This document shows positions 52,244 through 59,954 of a stretch of 64,000 nucleotides of DNA, piece after piece. Within the stretch, counting starts at the first letter, position 1. The number at the start of each line of letters is the position of its first letter. The DNA comes from Streptomyces tendae. GTDB lineage: Bacteria; Actinomycetota; Actinomycetes; Streptomycetales; Streptomycetaceae. A program made the translations under genes and the position numbers. The stretch lies in assembly GCF_014650435.1 (NCBI RefSeq), contig NZ_BMUY01000004.1:62001-126000 (forward strand), in the 5' to 3' direction. Below the pieces are notes generated by a model, which was not told the origin of the DNA, did no database searches, and saw only the letters and a list, made by a program, of their open reading frames with translations.

Positions 52244-53749
52244 GTGCACCACCTCGGACGAGCGGCCGTCACGACCGCCGCACTCATCACCCTCGCCGGC
52301 GGCGCGGTCGTCGCGGCGCCCGCCTCCCAGGCCGCTGTGCCTGTGCCCTTCCCGTCCATCGGGTGGCAGCAGCGCAACTGCGACTTCGACGGCAACGGTT
52401 TCGACGACGTGCTGACCGGCGCCCCGGGCGCCACGGTGAGCGGCGCATCGGGCGCCGGTTACGTCACCGTGCAGTACAGCTCGTCCGGCGGACTGAGCAC
52501 GACGAAGAAGAGCGTGCTCCACCAGAACGTCTCCGGCGTGCCCGGCGGCGTCGAGACCGGCGACCGGTTCGGCGGGGCCGTGGCCTCCGGCGACCTGGAC
52601 AACGACGGGTACGACGACGCGGTCGTCGGTATCCCGGGGGAAGACCTGGCCGGACTGCCGGACACGGGCGGGGCGGTCGTCTTCTGGGGGTCACCGACCG
52701 GGCTGCACGGCTCCGACAGCACCTGGCTGGAGAGCGGCGACCTGCGGGCCGGAGCCCATTTCGGGCGGGCTCTCGAAGCGGCCCGGTACTACGCCCCCGA
52801 CCCGGCGGACCCGAACGCCGACCCTCGTGACTCGCTCGCCGTCCTGGAGGACGACGCCCTGCTGTTCTTCACCCTCACGCCCGGCCAGGCGGCACGGCGC
52901 CCGGCGCTGTCGGAGCACAGAGTGCGGGCGAGCGACTTCGCACCGGCGGGCACCGGCTTCGAGTTCCGCGGCCTCACGCACGGCAACTACAACGAGGACT
53001 CCTGGTCCGACCTCGCCGTCTCCGGCGTCACCACCGGCTCGGAGCCCGGCGTCGGCACGGTGCACGTCCTGCACGGCGCACCCGACGTCGCCGGTCTCGG
53101 CGACGGGGGCACGTTCCCGGGGGGACCGGCCGTCGTCTCCGGCGACTGGGACGGCACGGGACAGGACGACCTCGTCGTCGGCGACACCTCGGCCGGCGCC
53201 CCGAAGGGCGGGGGCATCACCCTCTACCTGGGCCGCGGCGACCTGTCCGGGCTCGAGCCAGAGCCGGCGCAGTACTGGACCCAGGACTCCCCCGGCGTGC
53301 CCGGAACCGCGGAAGCGGGTGACCAGTGGGGCGCCGAACTGTCGGCCGGGGACACCGACGGTGACGGCCACCCCGACCTCGCTGTCGGTGCGCCCGGCGA
53401 GGACATCGGCACCGTGCCCGACGCGGGCGCCGTGTGGGTGCTGCGCGGCGACCCGACCGGGTTCAGCGACGTCGGGGTGAAGAGCTTCGACCAGCAGCTT
53501 GCCGACATCCCCGGAGTGGCGGAGAAGTCCGACCGCTGGGGCGGCCAGGTCCGGCTCGTCGACGCCAACAAGGACGGCCTCTTCGGGCTCCTGGCGGCGG
53601 CACCGGGCGAGAACACCGACGACGGGTTCATCTGGGTCCTGCCGGCATCGTCGTCGGGCCTCCTCGCCCGCGGCACATGGACCTACGACGGGGCACGCCT
53701 GGGAGCGCCGACGGCCAACGCGCTGTTCGGGGCCGCGATCGACGAGTAG
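52244..53749 (+). CDS. Secreted FG-GAP (integrin alpha-like) repeat protein
   Basis: A 501-residue protein beginning with a Sec signal ('LGRAAVTTAALITLAGGAVV', cleavage near SQA-AV). The rest is a beta-propeller of FG-GAP repeats with Ca-binding loops: DFDGNGFDDVL, DLDNDGYDDAV, DWDGTGQDDLV, DTDGDGHPDLA and DANKDGLFGLL, each followed by PGE or SGE turns. Such proteins are common extracellular Streptomyces proteins that may bind ligands or carry attached catalytic domains; none is seen here. The start is GTG at 52244, preceded by GGGAGG at 7 bases. A hairpin at 53754-53772 follows the stop. Confidence 0.92.
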   Translation: MHHLGRAAVTTAALITLAGGAVVAAPASQAAVPVPFPSIGWQQRNCDFDGNGFDDVLTGAPGATVSGASGAGYVTVQYSSSGGLSTTKKSVLHQNVSGVPGGVETGDRFGGAVASGDLDNDGYDDAVVGIPGEDLAGLPDTGGAVVFWGSPTGLHGSDSTWLESGDLRAGAHFGRALEAARYYAPDPADPNADPRDSLAVLEDDALLFFTLTPGQAARRPALSEHRVRASDFAPAGTGFEFRGLTHGNYNEDSWSDLAVSGVTTGSEPGVGTVHVLHGAPDVAGLGDGGTFPGGPAVVSGDWDGTGQDDLVVGDTSAGAPKGGGITLYLGRGDLSGLEPEPAQYWTQDSPGVPGTAEAGDQWGAELSAGDTDGDGHPDLAVGAPGEDIGTVPDAGAVWVLRGDPTGFSDVGVKSFDQQLADIPGVAEKSDRWGGQVRLVDANKDGLFGLLAAAPGENTDDGFIWVLPASSSGLLARGTWTYDGARLGAPTANALFGAAIDE

Positions 53750-53753
53750 CGGC

Positions 53754-53772
53754 GCTGCGGCGGGGCCGCAGC
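53754..53772. terminator. Short hairpin terminator between convergent genes
   Basis: A perfect 8-bp stem GCTGCGGC / GCCGCAGC with a GGG loop starts 5 bases after the FG-GAP stop and ends 7 bases before the convergent MOSC gene's stop. It could terminate both transcripts. Confidence 0.6.
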
Positions 53773-53779
53773 CGTCGGC

Positions 53780-54616
53780 TCACAGCTCCGAGGCTCCCCA
53801 CCGGCTGACCACCACCGGGTCACCGACGCACACCGTGCCCGGTCGGACGACGGCGAACTTCGTGCCGAGGGCCAACCCGCCCCTGGTCCGGCGATAGCGG
53901 GCCAGCGTGCGCAGCGGCTCCGGCCCGACCCTGCGTGCCGTGCGCTGGTCGACGGTGGTGACCACGCACCGCAGAGCGAGTTTCGCGTAACCCAGTTCGC
54001 AGTCGCCGATCGTCATGCGGCGCAGGAGGTCTTCCGTGTGGGCGTGCTCCCAGCCGTCGACGACGATGTTCGGCCGGAATCTCTCCATCGGGACCGCGGG
54101 GTGTCCGGCCGACCGCAGTTTCTCGTTGAGCAGGGCCACGGATGCGGCCGACAGCAGGTGAACGGCGCTGCTGTCGGCGTAGCCGGAGGTCCCGGGGGTG
54201 TGTCCGTCGGTCACGCGCCGGTGGTCCGGCGGCACCCTGACCAGGCGGCTGGCCTCGCCGACCGCCTGCGACAGCCACTCCCCCACGACGGGCCCCTGAT
54301 CGATGCCGCGGAAGGGCTCGCCGAACAGGTCCACGGAGCGGTGAGGACCGTTCCGGGCGACGGCGAAGGACAGCGGTGCCAGGCCCGGGTGGTGCAACGA
54401 CATCCGGGAACCGTCCGGGCTCACTTCCGGCGTGATGAGTGCGAGCTGCGGATGGCGGCGCTGGGTGCGGTAGACGCCTTTCCCGTCCACAACGAGAAAG
54501 GCACGGTCGTGCGTGATCCCGGCCGGTGTGATCACCGCTGTGGTGGGGCGGACGGCGGCACAGCCCTTGACCGGGTAGTAGGCGAGTTGCGCTATCCGTG
54601 GTCCGATGCCGGTCAC
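53780..54616 (-). CDS. MOSC domain protein (YcbX/mARC-like)
   Basis: A 278-residue protein with an N-terminal MOSC_N beta-barrel ('IAQLAYYPVKGCAAVRPTTA', 'GITHDRAFLVVDGKGVYRTQ', 'PQLALITPEVS') and a C-terminal MOSC domain ('VHLLSAASVALLNEKL', 'FRPNIVVDGWEHAHTEDLL', 'RCVVTTVDQRTARRVGPEPL'). The Cys of the RCVVTT motif is the ligand that holds the molybdenum cofactor in mARC/YcbX enzymes, which reduce N-hydroxylated compounds. It lacks the C-terminal ferredoxin domain, so an outside electron donor is needed. GTG at 54616 overlaps the phosphoesterase stop (GTGA), making this the third coupled gene of the HxlR-peroxiredoxin operon. Confidence 0.88.
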   Translation of the reverse strand: MTGIGPRIAQLAYYPVKGCAAVRPTTAVITPAGITHDRAFLVVDGKGVYRTQRRHPQLALITPEVSPDGSRMSLHHPGLAPLSFAVARNGPHRSVDLFGEPFRGIDQGPVVGEWLSQAVGEASRLVRVPPDHRRVTDGHTPGTSGYADSSAVHLLSAASVALLNEKLRSAGHPAVPMERFRPNIVVDGWEHAHTEDLLRRMTIGDCELGYAKLALRCVVTTVDQRTARRVGPEPLRTLARYRRTRGGLALGTKFAVVRPGTVCVGDPVVVSRWGASEL

Positions 54617-55461
54617 CTTTTCAGGCCACCGCCTTCGCCGAGCGGGCCGTGTGCGCCGCGGCCCTCTTCGGTTGATGAGGGGCGCCTGCCGTCGCGTGGT
54701 CCGAACGTCTCGAGCGCCTCGACGTCGCCGCCCGGCCTCCTGACGTAGTCGTCGAGCCACTGTTCGACGCCGGGCAGGGCGGAGCGTCGTGCCGTCTCCC
54801 GGATCACTTCCTCCCGGTCGAACGGAGTGCGGCGCAGGGTGACGGCTCCCTCGTGGAGCAGCGCCCAGTGTGCGCCCGAACGGCCGTAAGGAATGCCCAC
54901 GCTGCCGGGGTTGACGACGGTCCGTCCGGCGGCCAGGCGGACGAACGGCATGTGGGTGTGGCCGCAGACCACGGTGGAGACGGACGGCGGAACGTCCGCG
55001 AAGACCTCCTGCCAGCGCTCGATGCGGCTGTCGACGAGTACGACCTCCTGGTCGTCTCGTGGGGTCGCGTGGCAGAACAGGACGGTGCCGAAGCCGTCGA
55101 TCTCCACGGTCAGTTGCTCCGGCATGCGGTCGAGGAGCCGTTGGTGATCGGGGCGCAGCTGCCCGGCTCCCCAGACCGACACCGGGTCGTCGTCGAGCCC
55201 CACGTCGACACCGCGAGACATCTGCAGCAGTTCGCGGTCGGCGTTGCCGCGGATCAGGAGGGCGCGGTCACCGAGGCCGACGAGTCGGTCCAGTACTTCG
55301 GCGGGTTCCGGCCCCCAGGTGTGGTCCCCGGTCACCAGGATGAGGTCCGCCGAGGCCACCGCGGGTTCCGCGAGCACCTGGTCGAGCGGCCCTGACATCC
55401 CGTGGATGTCGGACAGTACTGCCACTGTTCCTGTCGCTGTCCCTGTCACTGTTCTCGTCAT
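54613..55461 (-). CDS. Metallophosphoesterase (calcineurin-like, YfcE type)
   Basis: A 282-residue protein with the complete metallophosphatase motif set: 'VAVLSDIHGMSGPLDQVL' (D-x-H), 'LILVTGDHTWG' (GD), 'LLIRGNADRELL' (GN), 'VLFCHATPRDD' (H) and 'TVVCGHTHMPFVRLAAG' (GHxH), with 'NPGSVGIPYG' after. It should be a di-metal phosphodiesterase or phosphatase of the YfcE/MJ0936 class; the substrate is unknown. The C-terminal 30 residues are a charged tail. ATG at 55461 follows GGAG by 7 bases and overlaps the upstream stop (ATGA). It is coupled on both sides. Confidence 0.92.
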   Translation of the reverse strand: MTRTVTGTATGTVAVLSDIHGMSGPLDQVLAEPAVASADLILVTGDHTWGPEPAEVLDRLVGLGDRALLIRGNADRELLQMSRGVDVGLDDDPVSVWGAGQLRPDHQRLLDRMPEQLTVEIDGFGTVLFCHATPRDDQEVVLVDSRIERWQEVFADVPPSVSTVVCGHTHMPFVRLAAGRTVVNPGSVGIPYGRSGAHWALLHEGAVTLRRTPFDREEVIRETARRSALPGVEQWLDDYVRRPGGDVEALETFGPRDGRRPSSTEEGRGAHGPLGEGGGLKR

Positions 55462-56366
55462 CGCTTGTCTCCTTCCCTGCTCGGCCGCGAGCCCGTTGAC
55501 CTGGCGAGGTCGAGTGCGTGCAGGACGGCGGCCGGGATGTCTCTGACGGGGAAGAGCACATGCCGTACCACGCGGTCGGGTCCGACGACGAGGATGAGGC
55601 GTTTGACGCGCAGGCTCTGTCCGGCCCGGAAGGTCGGCAGGCGCAGTGCCGCGGTGAGCTGGAGCCTGTCGTCGCAGAGCAGCGGGAACGGCAGGTCCTC
55701 GGCCCGCGCGAAGGCGGCCTGCTCCTGCGGCGTCTGGGTACTGACCCCGTGGACGGCGATGCCGTCGGCCCGGAACAGCGGCCATGCGGCACGGAACTGA
55801 CGGTTCTCCAGCGTGCAGCCCGCGCTGCCCGGTACCGGCGGCGCGGTGATGTCGTCCGGGACTCCGGGGACGCCTGTCGCGGGATAGGCGAACAGGACCG
55901 TCGCTCGGGCTCCGGCGGCCACGGGATCGTACTCGCCGCCGTCGGAGCCGGGGAGCCGCAGCCCGGCCGGGACCTGCTCGCCGACCAGGGAGGTGACACG
56001 GCGGGCCTCGGCTCCCTCGTCCGCGGCCTGCCCGGTGAGCGTGCCGTCTCCCAGCAGCCAGCGGTCGGCCCAGTCCTGGAGCGAGACCAGCGTGGGCAGC
56101 AGTCCGCGGCCCTGTTCGGTCAGCACGTACTCGTAGCGGGGCGGACGATCCTGGTAGAGGCGTCGCTCCAGCACATGATGCTCGGTCAGCATGCGCAGAC
56201 GTTCGGCGAGAACCTTGCGGGAGACGGACAGTTCGTTCGCCAGCCGATCGAAGCGAACGTGTCCACGGGCGACCTCCCGCAGTACCAGCAGGCTCCACCA
56301 GTCGCCCACCACCGCTGCGGCCTGCGCGATGCCGCAGGCGTCGTCGGCCACACGTCGTGGATGCAT
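55458..56366 (-). CDS. HxlR-type transcriptional regulator fused to a peroxiredoxin domain
   Basis: The 302-residue protein has an HxlR winged helix over about 10-110: 'AAAVVGDWWSLLVLREVARG', 'HVRFDRLANELSVSRKVLAE', 'HHVLERRLYQDRPPRYEYVL' and 'LLPTLVSLQDWADRW'. A redoxin/AhpC-type domain follows over about 130-290 with 'RATVLFAYPATGVPG', 'PGSAGCTLENRQF' (peroxidatic-type Cys near 184) and 'RAGQSLRVKRLILVVGPDRV'. A Cys at 11 matches the position of the redox-sensing N-terminal Cys in regulators such as HypR and YodB. ATG at 56366 follows AGGAGAGACG. It heads a three-gene operon and is divergent from an O-methyltransferase. Peroxide- or quinone-controlled repression is inferred. Confidence 0.88.
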   Translation of the reverse strand: MHPRRVADDACGIAQAAAVVGDWWSLLVLREVARGHVRFDRLANELSVSRKVLAERLRMLTEHHVLERRLYQDRPPRYEYVLTEQGRGLLPTLVSLQDWADRWLLGDGTLTGQAADEGAEARRVTSLVGEQVPAGLRLPGSDGGEYDPVAAGARATVLFAYPATGVPGVPDDITAPPVPGSAGCTLENRQFRAAWPLFRADGIAVHGVSTQTPQEQAAFARAEDLPFPLLCDDRLQLTAALRLPTFRAGQSLRVKRLILVVGPDRVVRHVLFPVRDIPAAVLHALDLARSTGSRPSREGDKR

Positions 56367-56397
56367 CGTCTCTCCTGCCACCCCGCCCTCATAGTAG

Positions 56398-56434
56398 GTT
56401 CCTTTTGGGAATGTAGTGCATATCGAAAGGGAAC
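56398..56434. promoter_or_regulatory. Candidate operator in HxlR-Prx / O-methyltransferase gap
   Basis: The 72-bp divergent gap holds TTCC-TTTTG-GGAA (56399-56411) and a further AAAGGGAAC (56426-56434) that pairs imperfectly with GTTCCTTTT at its start. The patch is AT-rich for this genome. HxlR-type regulators bind such short dyads near their own divergent promoters, but the symmetry here is modest. Confidence 0.35.
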
Positions 56435-56438
56435 TCAC

Positions 56439-57107
56439 ATGGCCCAGCAGACCTGGACGGCCGTCGACGACTACTTCAACGACCTTCTGGTGGAAGAGGA
56501 CGACGCGCTGCTCAAGGCCGTGGCGAGCCAGGACGCGGCAGGTCTGCCACCGCACCAGGTCTCCCCCAATCAGGGCAAACTGCTGAGCCTGCTGGCCACG
56601 CTGCGGGGTGCCCGCAGGATCCTGGAGATCGGGACGCTCGGGGGCTACAGCACCATCTGGCTGGCCCGGGCACTGCCCGCGGACGGACGGCTGGTGACCC
56701 TCGAGGCCGACGCGGCCTACGCCGCCGTGGCTGCCGCCAACATCTCCCGTGCCGGGCTGGACGGCATCGTCGACCTGCGGGTCGGCAGGGCCGTGGACTC
56801 CCTGCCGCAGCTGGCGGACGAGGAGCAAGGCCCCTTCGACCTGGTCTTCATCGACGCCGACAAGCCGTCCAACCCCCTCTATCTGGAGTGGGCGTTGCAG
56901 CTCACCCGGCCGGGCAGCGTCATCATCGGCGACAACGTCGTCCGTGACGGCGCGGTGGCGGACGCGACCAGCTCCGACCCCCGCGTCCAGGGCGTCCGCC
57001 GCTTCACCGAGCTGATCTCCGAGCACCCACGCCTGACCGCCACCACCATCCAGACCGTCGGCAGCAAGGGCTACGACGGGTTCACCCTCGCTCTCGTCAC
57101 CCGCTAG
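56439..57107 (+). CDS. Class I SAM-dependent O-methyltransferase (CCoAOMT-like)
   Basis: A 222-residue methyltransferase of the caffeoyl-CoA/catechol type: 'VSPNQGKLLSLLATLRGARR', the SAM motif 'ILEIGTLGGYSTIWLARALP', 'GRLVTLEADAAYAAVAAANI', 'FDLVFIDADKPSNPLYLEWA' (metal-binding Asp) and 'VIIGDNVVRDGAVAD'. It should methylate a catechol-like hydroxyl with Mg2+. ATG at 56439 follows AAAGGGAAC. The regulator diverging from it is the HxlR-peroxiredoxin fusion, so expression is probably tied to oxidants or quinones. Its TAG overlaps the convergent TetR stop in the tetranucleotide CTAG-A region. Confidence 0.93.
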   Translation: MAQQTWTAVDDYFNDLLVEEDDALLKAVASQDAAGLPPHQVSPNQGKLLSLLATLRGARRILEIGTLGGYSTIWLARALPADGRLVTLEADAAYAAVAAANISRAGLDGIVDLRVGRAVDSLPQLADEEQGPFDLVFIDADKPSNPLYLEWALQLTRPGSVIIGDNVVRDGAVADATSSDPRVQGVRRFTELISEHPRLTATTIQTVGSKGYDGFTLALVTR

Positions 57108-57676
57108 AGCAGGAGACCGATGGCTACGGCCAGGCGTTCGAGGTACAAGTCCCTTGACGGGACCTGGTGCTTGAGGCCGGTCGATGCGCTGATCAGCGTC
57201 TGTGCGACAGGGAGCGCCGCCTCTCGTCCGGACTCGACGGCGATCGCCTCCGTGACCAGTTGCTCGAAGCGTCGCGGCGCGGTCTCGACGATCTCCCCGA
57301 GGATGTCAGGGTTGTCCTCGATGACCCGCGCGGCGTCGTGGGTCAGTGGGCCACCGATGTAGCGACCCGCCCACTGGTCGAACGCTTCGACCAATCGCTC
57401 CGGCAGGGGGCGGCCGCTGTCCGCGAGGACCTGTTCGACCGCGGTGAGGTCGCGGTCCAGGGCCTGGGTGACCGCGGCCCGGAACAGAGTCTCCTTCGAG
57501 GAGAAGAGGAAGTAGAGGCCGGGCCGGGAGATGTGCGCCGCCCGCGCCACCTCCTCCATCGACGTCTTCCGGTAGCCGAAACGCGCGAACGTGGTCATGG
57601 CCGACTCCAGGACCGTCGTCCGGCGGTCGGCATCGGGTCCTGCCGAGGGCGGGCGGTCGGCGTCGGGACTGCTCAT
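57104..57676 (-). CDS. TetR family transcriptional regulator
   Basis: A 190-residue TetR protein. HTH: 'TVLESAMTTFARFGYRKTSM' with 'EEVARAAHISRPGLYFLFSS' and 'KETLFRAAVTQALDRDL'. The ligand domain includes 'FDQWAGRYIGGPLTHDAARV' and 'ALPVAQTLISASTGLKHQVP'. It is divergent from the SDR gene at 57739 with 62 bases between, which contain the symmetric -10 elements and a dyad. Its own 5' leader carries CGGTCA-C-TGACCG. The stop codon overlaps that of the convergent O-methyltransferase. The SDR is the likely target. Confidence 0.93.
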   Translation of the reverse strand: MSSPDADRPPSAGPDADRRTTVLESAMTTFARFGYRKTSMEEVARAAHISRPGLYFLFSSKETLFRAAVTQALDRDLTAVEQVLADSGRPLPERLVEAFDQWAGRYIGGPLTHDAARVIEDNPDILGEIVETAPRRFEQLVTEAIAVESGREAALPVAQTLISASTGLKHQVPSRDLYLERLAVAIGLLL

Positions 57677-57688
57677 GGGGCGAGCATA

Positions 57689-57733
57689 CGGTCACTGACC
57701 GCACTATACAAATCTTGTCCAGTTCGTATAGTG
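57689..57733. promoter_or_regulatory. Symmetric divergent promoters and dyads between TetR and SDR
   Basis: CACTATAC (57702-57709) and GTATAGTG (57726-57733) are perfect reverse complements 16 bp apart. Each contains TATAGT on its outgoing strand as a -10; for the SDR it ends 6 bases before ATG 57739, so that transcript is probably leaderless. A second perfect dyad, CGGTCA-C-TGACCG (57689-57701), abuts on the TetR side. Good -35 hexamers are missing, which points to activator dependence or weak promoters. Confidence 0.7.
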
Positions 57734-57738
57734 GCGGC

Positions 57739-58710
57739 ATGGACTCTCGCCGGCTCATCTCCACGCCCTTCACCTCTTCCAGCACGGCGGACGACGTGTT
57801 GGCGGGCCTCGACCTCACCGGCGTCCGCGCGATCGTGACAGGAGCCTCCTCGGGGCTCGGCGCCGAGACGGCTCGCGCGCTGACCGCCGCCGGGGCGGAA
57901 GTGACACTCGCGGTCCGGAACACCGCCGCGGGTGACGCCGTGGCCGAGACGATCGCAGGGGCGACCGGCGGGGCCCTGCCCCGCGTCGTCCGGCTCGACC
58001 TCGCCGACCGGGGCTCCGTCGCCCGGTTCGTCGACGCGTGGAGTGGCCCGCTCCACCTGCTCATCAACAACGCCGGCGTGGTCACCAGTGGCCTCGAGCG
58101 GACGCACGAGGGCTGGGAGCTGCAATTCGCGACGAACCATCTCGGCCACTTCGCCCTGGCCACCGGACTGCACCACGCCCTGGCCCAGGGAGCGGCGGAC
58201 CGCGACGGAGCACGGATCGTGTCGGTCAGTTCGACGGCGCACATGCGGTCCGGCGTCGACTTCGACGACCTCCACTTCGAGCGCCGCGCCTACCACCCGC
58301 AGATCGCCTACGCGCAGTCGAAGACGGCGAACTCCCTCTTCGCCGTCGAGGCGACCCGCCTGTGGGCGTCCGACGGGATCGTCGCCAACGCGGTGAACCC
58401 CGGTGGTGTCGCGACGGGGCTGCAGCGGAACTTCACGCCGGAGCAGCAGGCGTCGCTCGACGCGGCCGAGGCTGCCGGTGTCTTCACCTACAAGACGGTC
58501 GAGCAGGGCTCCGCCACCACTGTCGTAGCGGCCGTGGCCCCCGAGTTCGCCCGCTCCGGAGGCCACTATCTCGACGATGGGCGGGAGGCCTGCACGGTGC
58601 CCGACGACGCCGACCTCGCGCGGCACCCGCACGGTGTCAAGGAGTGGGCGCTCGACCCCGCCACCGCCGAGCGCCTCTGGACCGTCTCCGCCGACCTGCT
58701 CGGGCGCTAA
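57739..58710 (+). CDS. SDR family oxidoreductase (retinol dehydrogenase-like)
   Basis: A 323-residue SDR: 'VRAIVTGASSGLGAETARAL', 'LHLLINNAGVV', 'QFATNHLGHFALATGLHHAL', 'IVSVSSTAHM' and 'IAYAQSKTANSLFAVEATRL' (Ser, Tyr-x3-Lys). It is similar in plan to the MerR-controlled SDR at 25468-26364, including the N-terminal lead-in 'STPFTSSSTADDVLAGLDL', so the two are paralogues under different regulators. ATG at 57739 lies 6 bases after TATAGT and is predicted leaderless. The TAA overlaps the stop of the convergent VOC gene. Confidence 0.92.
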   Translation: MDSRRLISTPFTSSSTADDVLAGLDLTGVRAIVTGASSGLGAETARALTAAGAEVTLAVRNTAAGDAVAETIAGATGGALPRVVRLDLADRGSVARFVDAWSGPLHLLINNAGVVTSGLERTHEGWELQFATNHLGHFALATGLHHALAQGAADRDGARIVSVSSTAHMRSGVDFDDLHFERRAYHPQIAYAQSKTANSLFAVEATRLWASDGIVANAVNPGGVATGLQRNFTPEQQASLDAAEAAGVFTYKTVEQGSATTVVAAVAPEFARSGGHYLDDGREACTVPDDADLARHPHGVKEWALDPATAERLWTVSADLLGR

Positions 58711-59135
58711 GGGCGGGCGTAGGGCCGGGTCATGACCTCCATGTTGTGACCGTCCGGGTCGTCGAAGTAGACGCCGCGGCCACCGAACAGGCGGTTGATC
58801 CTGCCGGGTTCGGTGTGGGCGGGGTCGGCGTAGTAGGTGACGCCGAGCGCCTCCAGGCGGGCGACGACGGGGTCGAACCGCTCCTCGGGCACGAGGAAGG
58901 CGTAGTGCTGCGACTGGATCGGCTCGTCACTCTTCTCGTAGAAGTCGAGCGTCACGCCGTTGCCGAGGTCGACGGGCAGGAACGGCCCGAAGGGGGCGCC
59001 GACCCGCAGGCCCAGGACCGCGGCGAGGAACTCGGCGGACAGGTGCCGGTCGCTCGCGTAGACGGCGGTGTGGTTCAACTGGACGCCGGCCGCCGATGGT
59101 TCGGACGCAAGCGGGTACTGCTGGTCAGTGGACAT
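58707..59135 (-). CDS. VOC (glyoxalase) family protein
   Basis: A 142-residue VOC protein: 'VQLNHTAVYASDRHLSAEFL' (His ligand near 22), 'GVTLDFYEK', 'HYAFLVPEERFDPVVARLEA' (second His) and 'GRGVYFDDPDGHNMEVMTRP' with the final Glu ligand. This is the pattern of dioxygenase/glyoxalase-like metalloproteins. Its stop overlaps that of the SDR gene on the other strand by sharing CTAA. No partner gene is adjacent on the same strand. The function is unknown beyond fold. Confidence 0.9.
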   Translation of the reverse strand: MSTDQQYPLASEPSAAGVQLNHTAVYASDRHLSAEFLAAVLGLRVGAPFGPFLPVDLGNGVTLDFYEKSDEPIQSQHYAFLVPEERFDPVVARLEALGVTYYADPAHTEPGRINRLFGGRGVYFDDPDGHNMEVMTRPYARP

Positions 59136-59422
59136 CAGGGGTGGTGTCTCCGGTCTTGGGAGCCGATGGACTGAGGCGCCCTGTGCGGGCGCGGGGACTC
59201 GGACACGGAGAAAGGGGGCGGGGCTCTTGCCCGCCTCGCGCTCACGCCGAGGCCGGGAACCTCACTCGTGCGTGGCCCATGGCCGACCCGGCAGTCACCC
59301 GACTGACCTTATTGACCATCACCGGCGAGGGCAACATCGGCTTTGGCCAGGCCGGGCTGGGCTGTGCCGGTCCGGGGAGCGGGCCGCCGCTGCGTCCGGA
59401 CTCACGGTCGGCGACCGATATA
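59136..59422. other. Gene-free stretch upstream of MarR pair
   Basis: About 290 bases before the MarR control element. Several frames are open in the plus direction into the MarR gene but have no SD, homology or codon pattern to support them. It must hold the VOC gene promoter on the minus strand. Confidence 0.45.
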
Positions 59423-59452
59423 GTAGCCATGGCTACAGTAGCTATGTATTCT
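59423..59452 (+). promoter_or_regulatory. MarR operator palindrome and leaderless promoter
   Basis: GTAGCCATGGCTAC (59423-59436) is a perfect 14-bp palindrome, followed by a second half-site GTAGCTATG (59438-59446). -10 TATTCT (59447-59452) ends 7 bases before the MarR ATG at 59460, so the transcript should start at the ATG. The palindrome covers the -35 position, as expected for autorepression. Confidence 0.65.
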
Positions 59453-59459
59453 ATTCGTC

Positions 59460-59954
59460 ATGAGCAAAGCTTCGACGGGCCCCACGCCCGGCTATCTGGT
59501 GTGGCGGCTCGCCAACAAGTGGCGCGTCGCGGTCGACCGCGCACTGGCTCCGCTGGGACTCACCCACGCGCAGTACGCACTGGTCGCGTCGCTGCACGGA
59601 ATGCAGCGTGGCGGAGAGCGGCCCAGTCAGCGTCGACTCGCCGACCACACCGGTCTGGAGGCGCTGTACGTCTCCAAGCTCGCCCGCGCCCTGGACTCGG
59701 CCGGACTGATCGAGCGCACCCGCGACCCACGCGACCCACGGGCGGTCCAGCTGGCTCTCACCGAGGAGGGGCAGACCGTCACGCGGCAGGCCATCGTGGT
59801 CGTCCAGGAACTCCTCGAGCAGCTGTTGGAGCCGCTCGGCGGCCTCGACACCCCTCGGACGCGCGCGTTCACCGACGAGCTGACGACCTTGCTCGACGTA
59901 CCTCTCGCTCCATCCCCGCCGCACCACGAGCACACTCGGAGGACAACACCGTGA
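59460..59954 (+). CDS. MarR family transcriptional regulator
   Basis: A 164-residue MarR protein. Winged helix: 'LTHAQYALVASLHGMQRGGE', 'SQRRLADHTGLEALYVSKLA', 'RALDSAGLIERTRDPRDPRA' with the conserved DPRDPRA wing, then 'VQLALTEEGQTVTRQAI'. N- and C-terminal helices form the dimer. It likely represses itself at the palindrome just upstream. Its TGA overlaps the GTG start of the next gene (GTGA), so the two regulators are made in a fixed ratio. Confidence 0.93.
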   Translation: MSKASTGPTPGYLVWRLANKWRVAVDRALAPLGLTHAQYALVASLHGMQRGGERPSQRRLADHTGLEALYVSKLARALDSAGLIERTRDPRDPRAVQLALTEEGQTVTRQAIVVVQELLEQLLEPLGGLDTPRTRAFTDELTTLLDVPLAPSPPHHEHTRRTTP

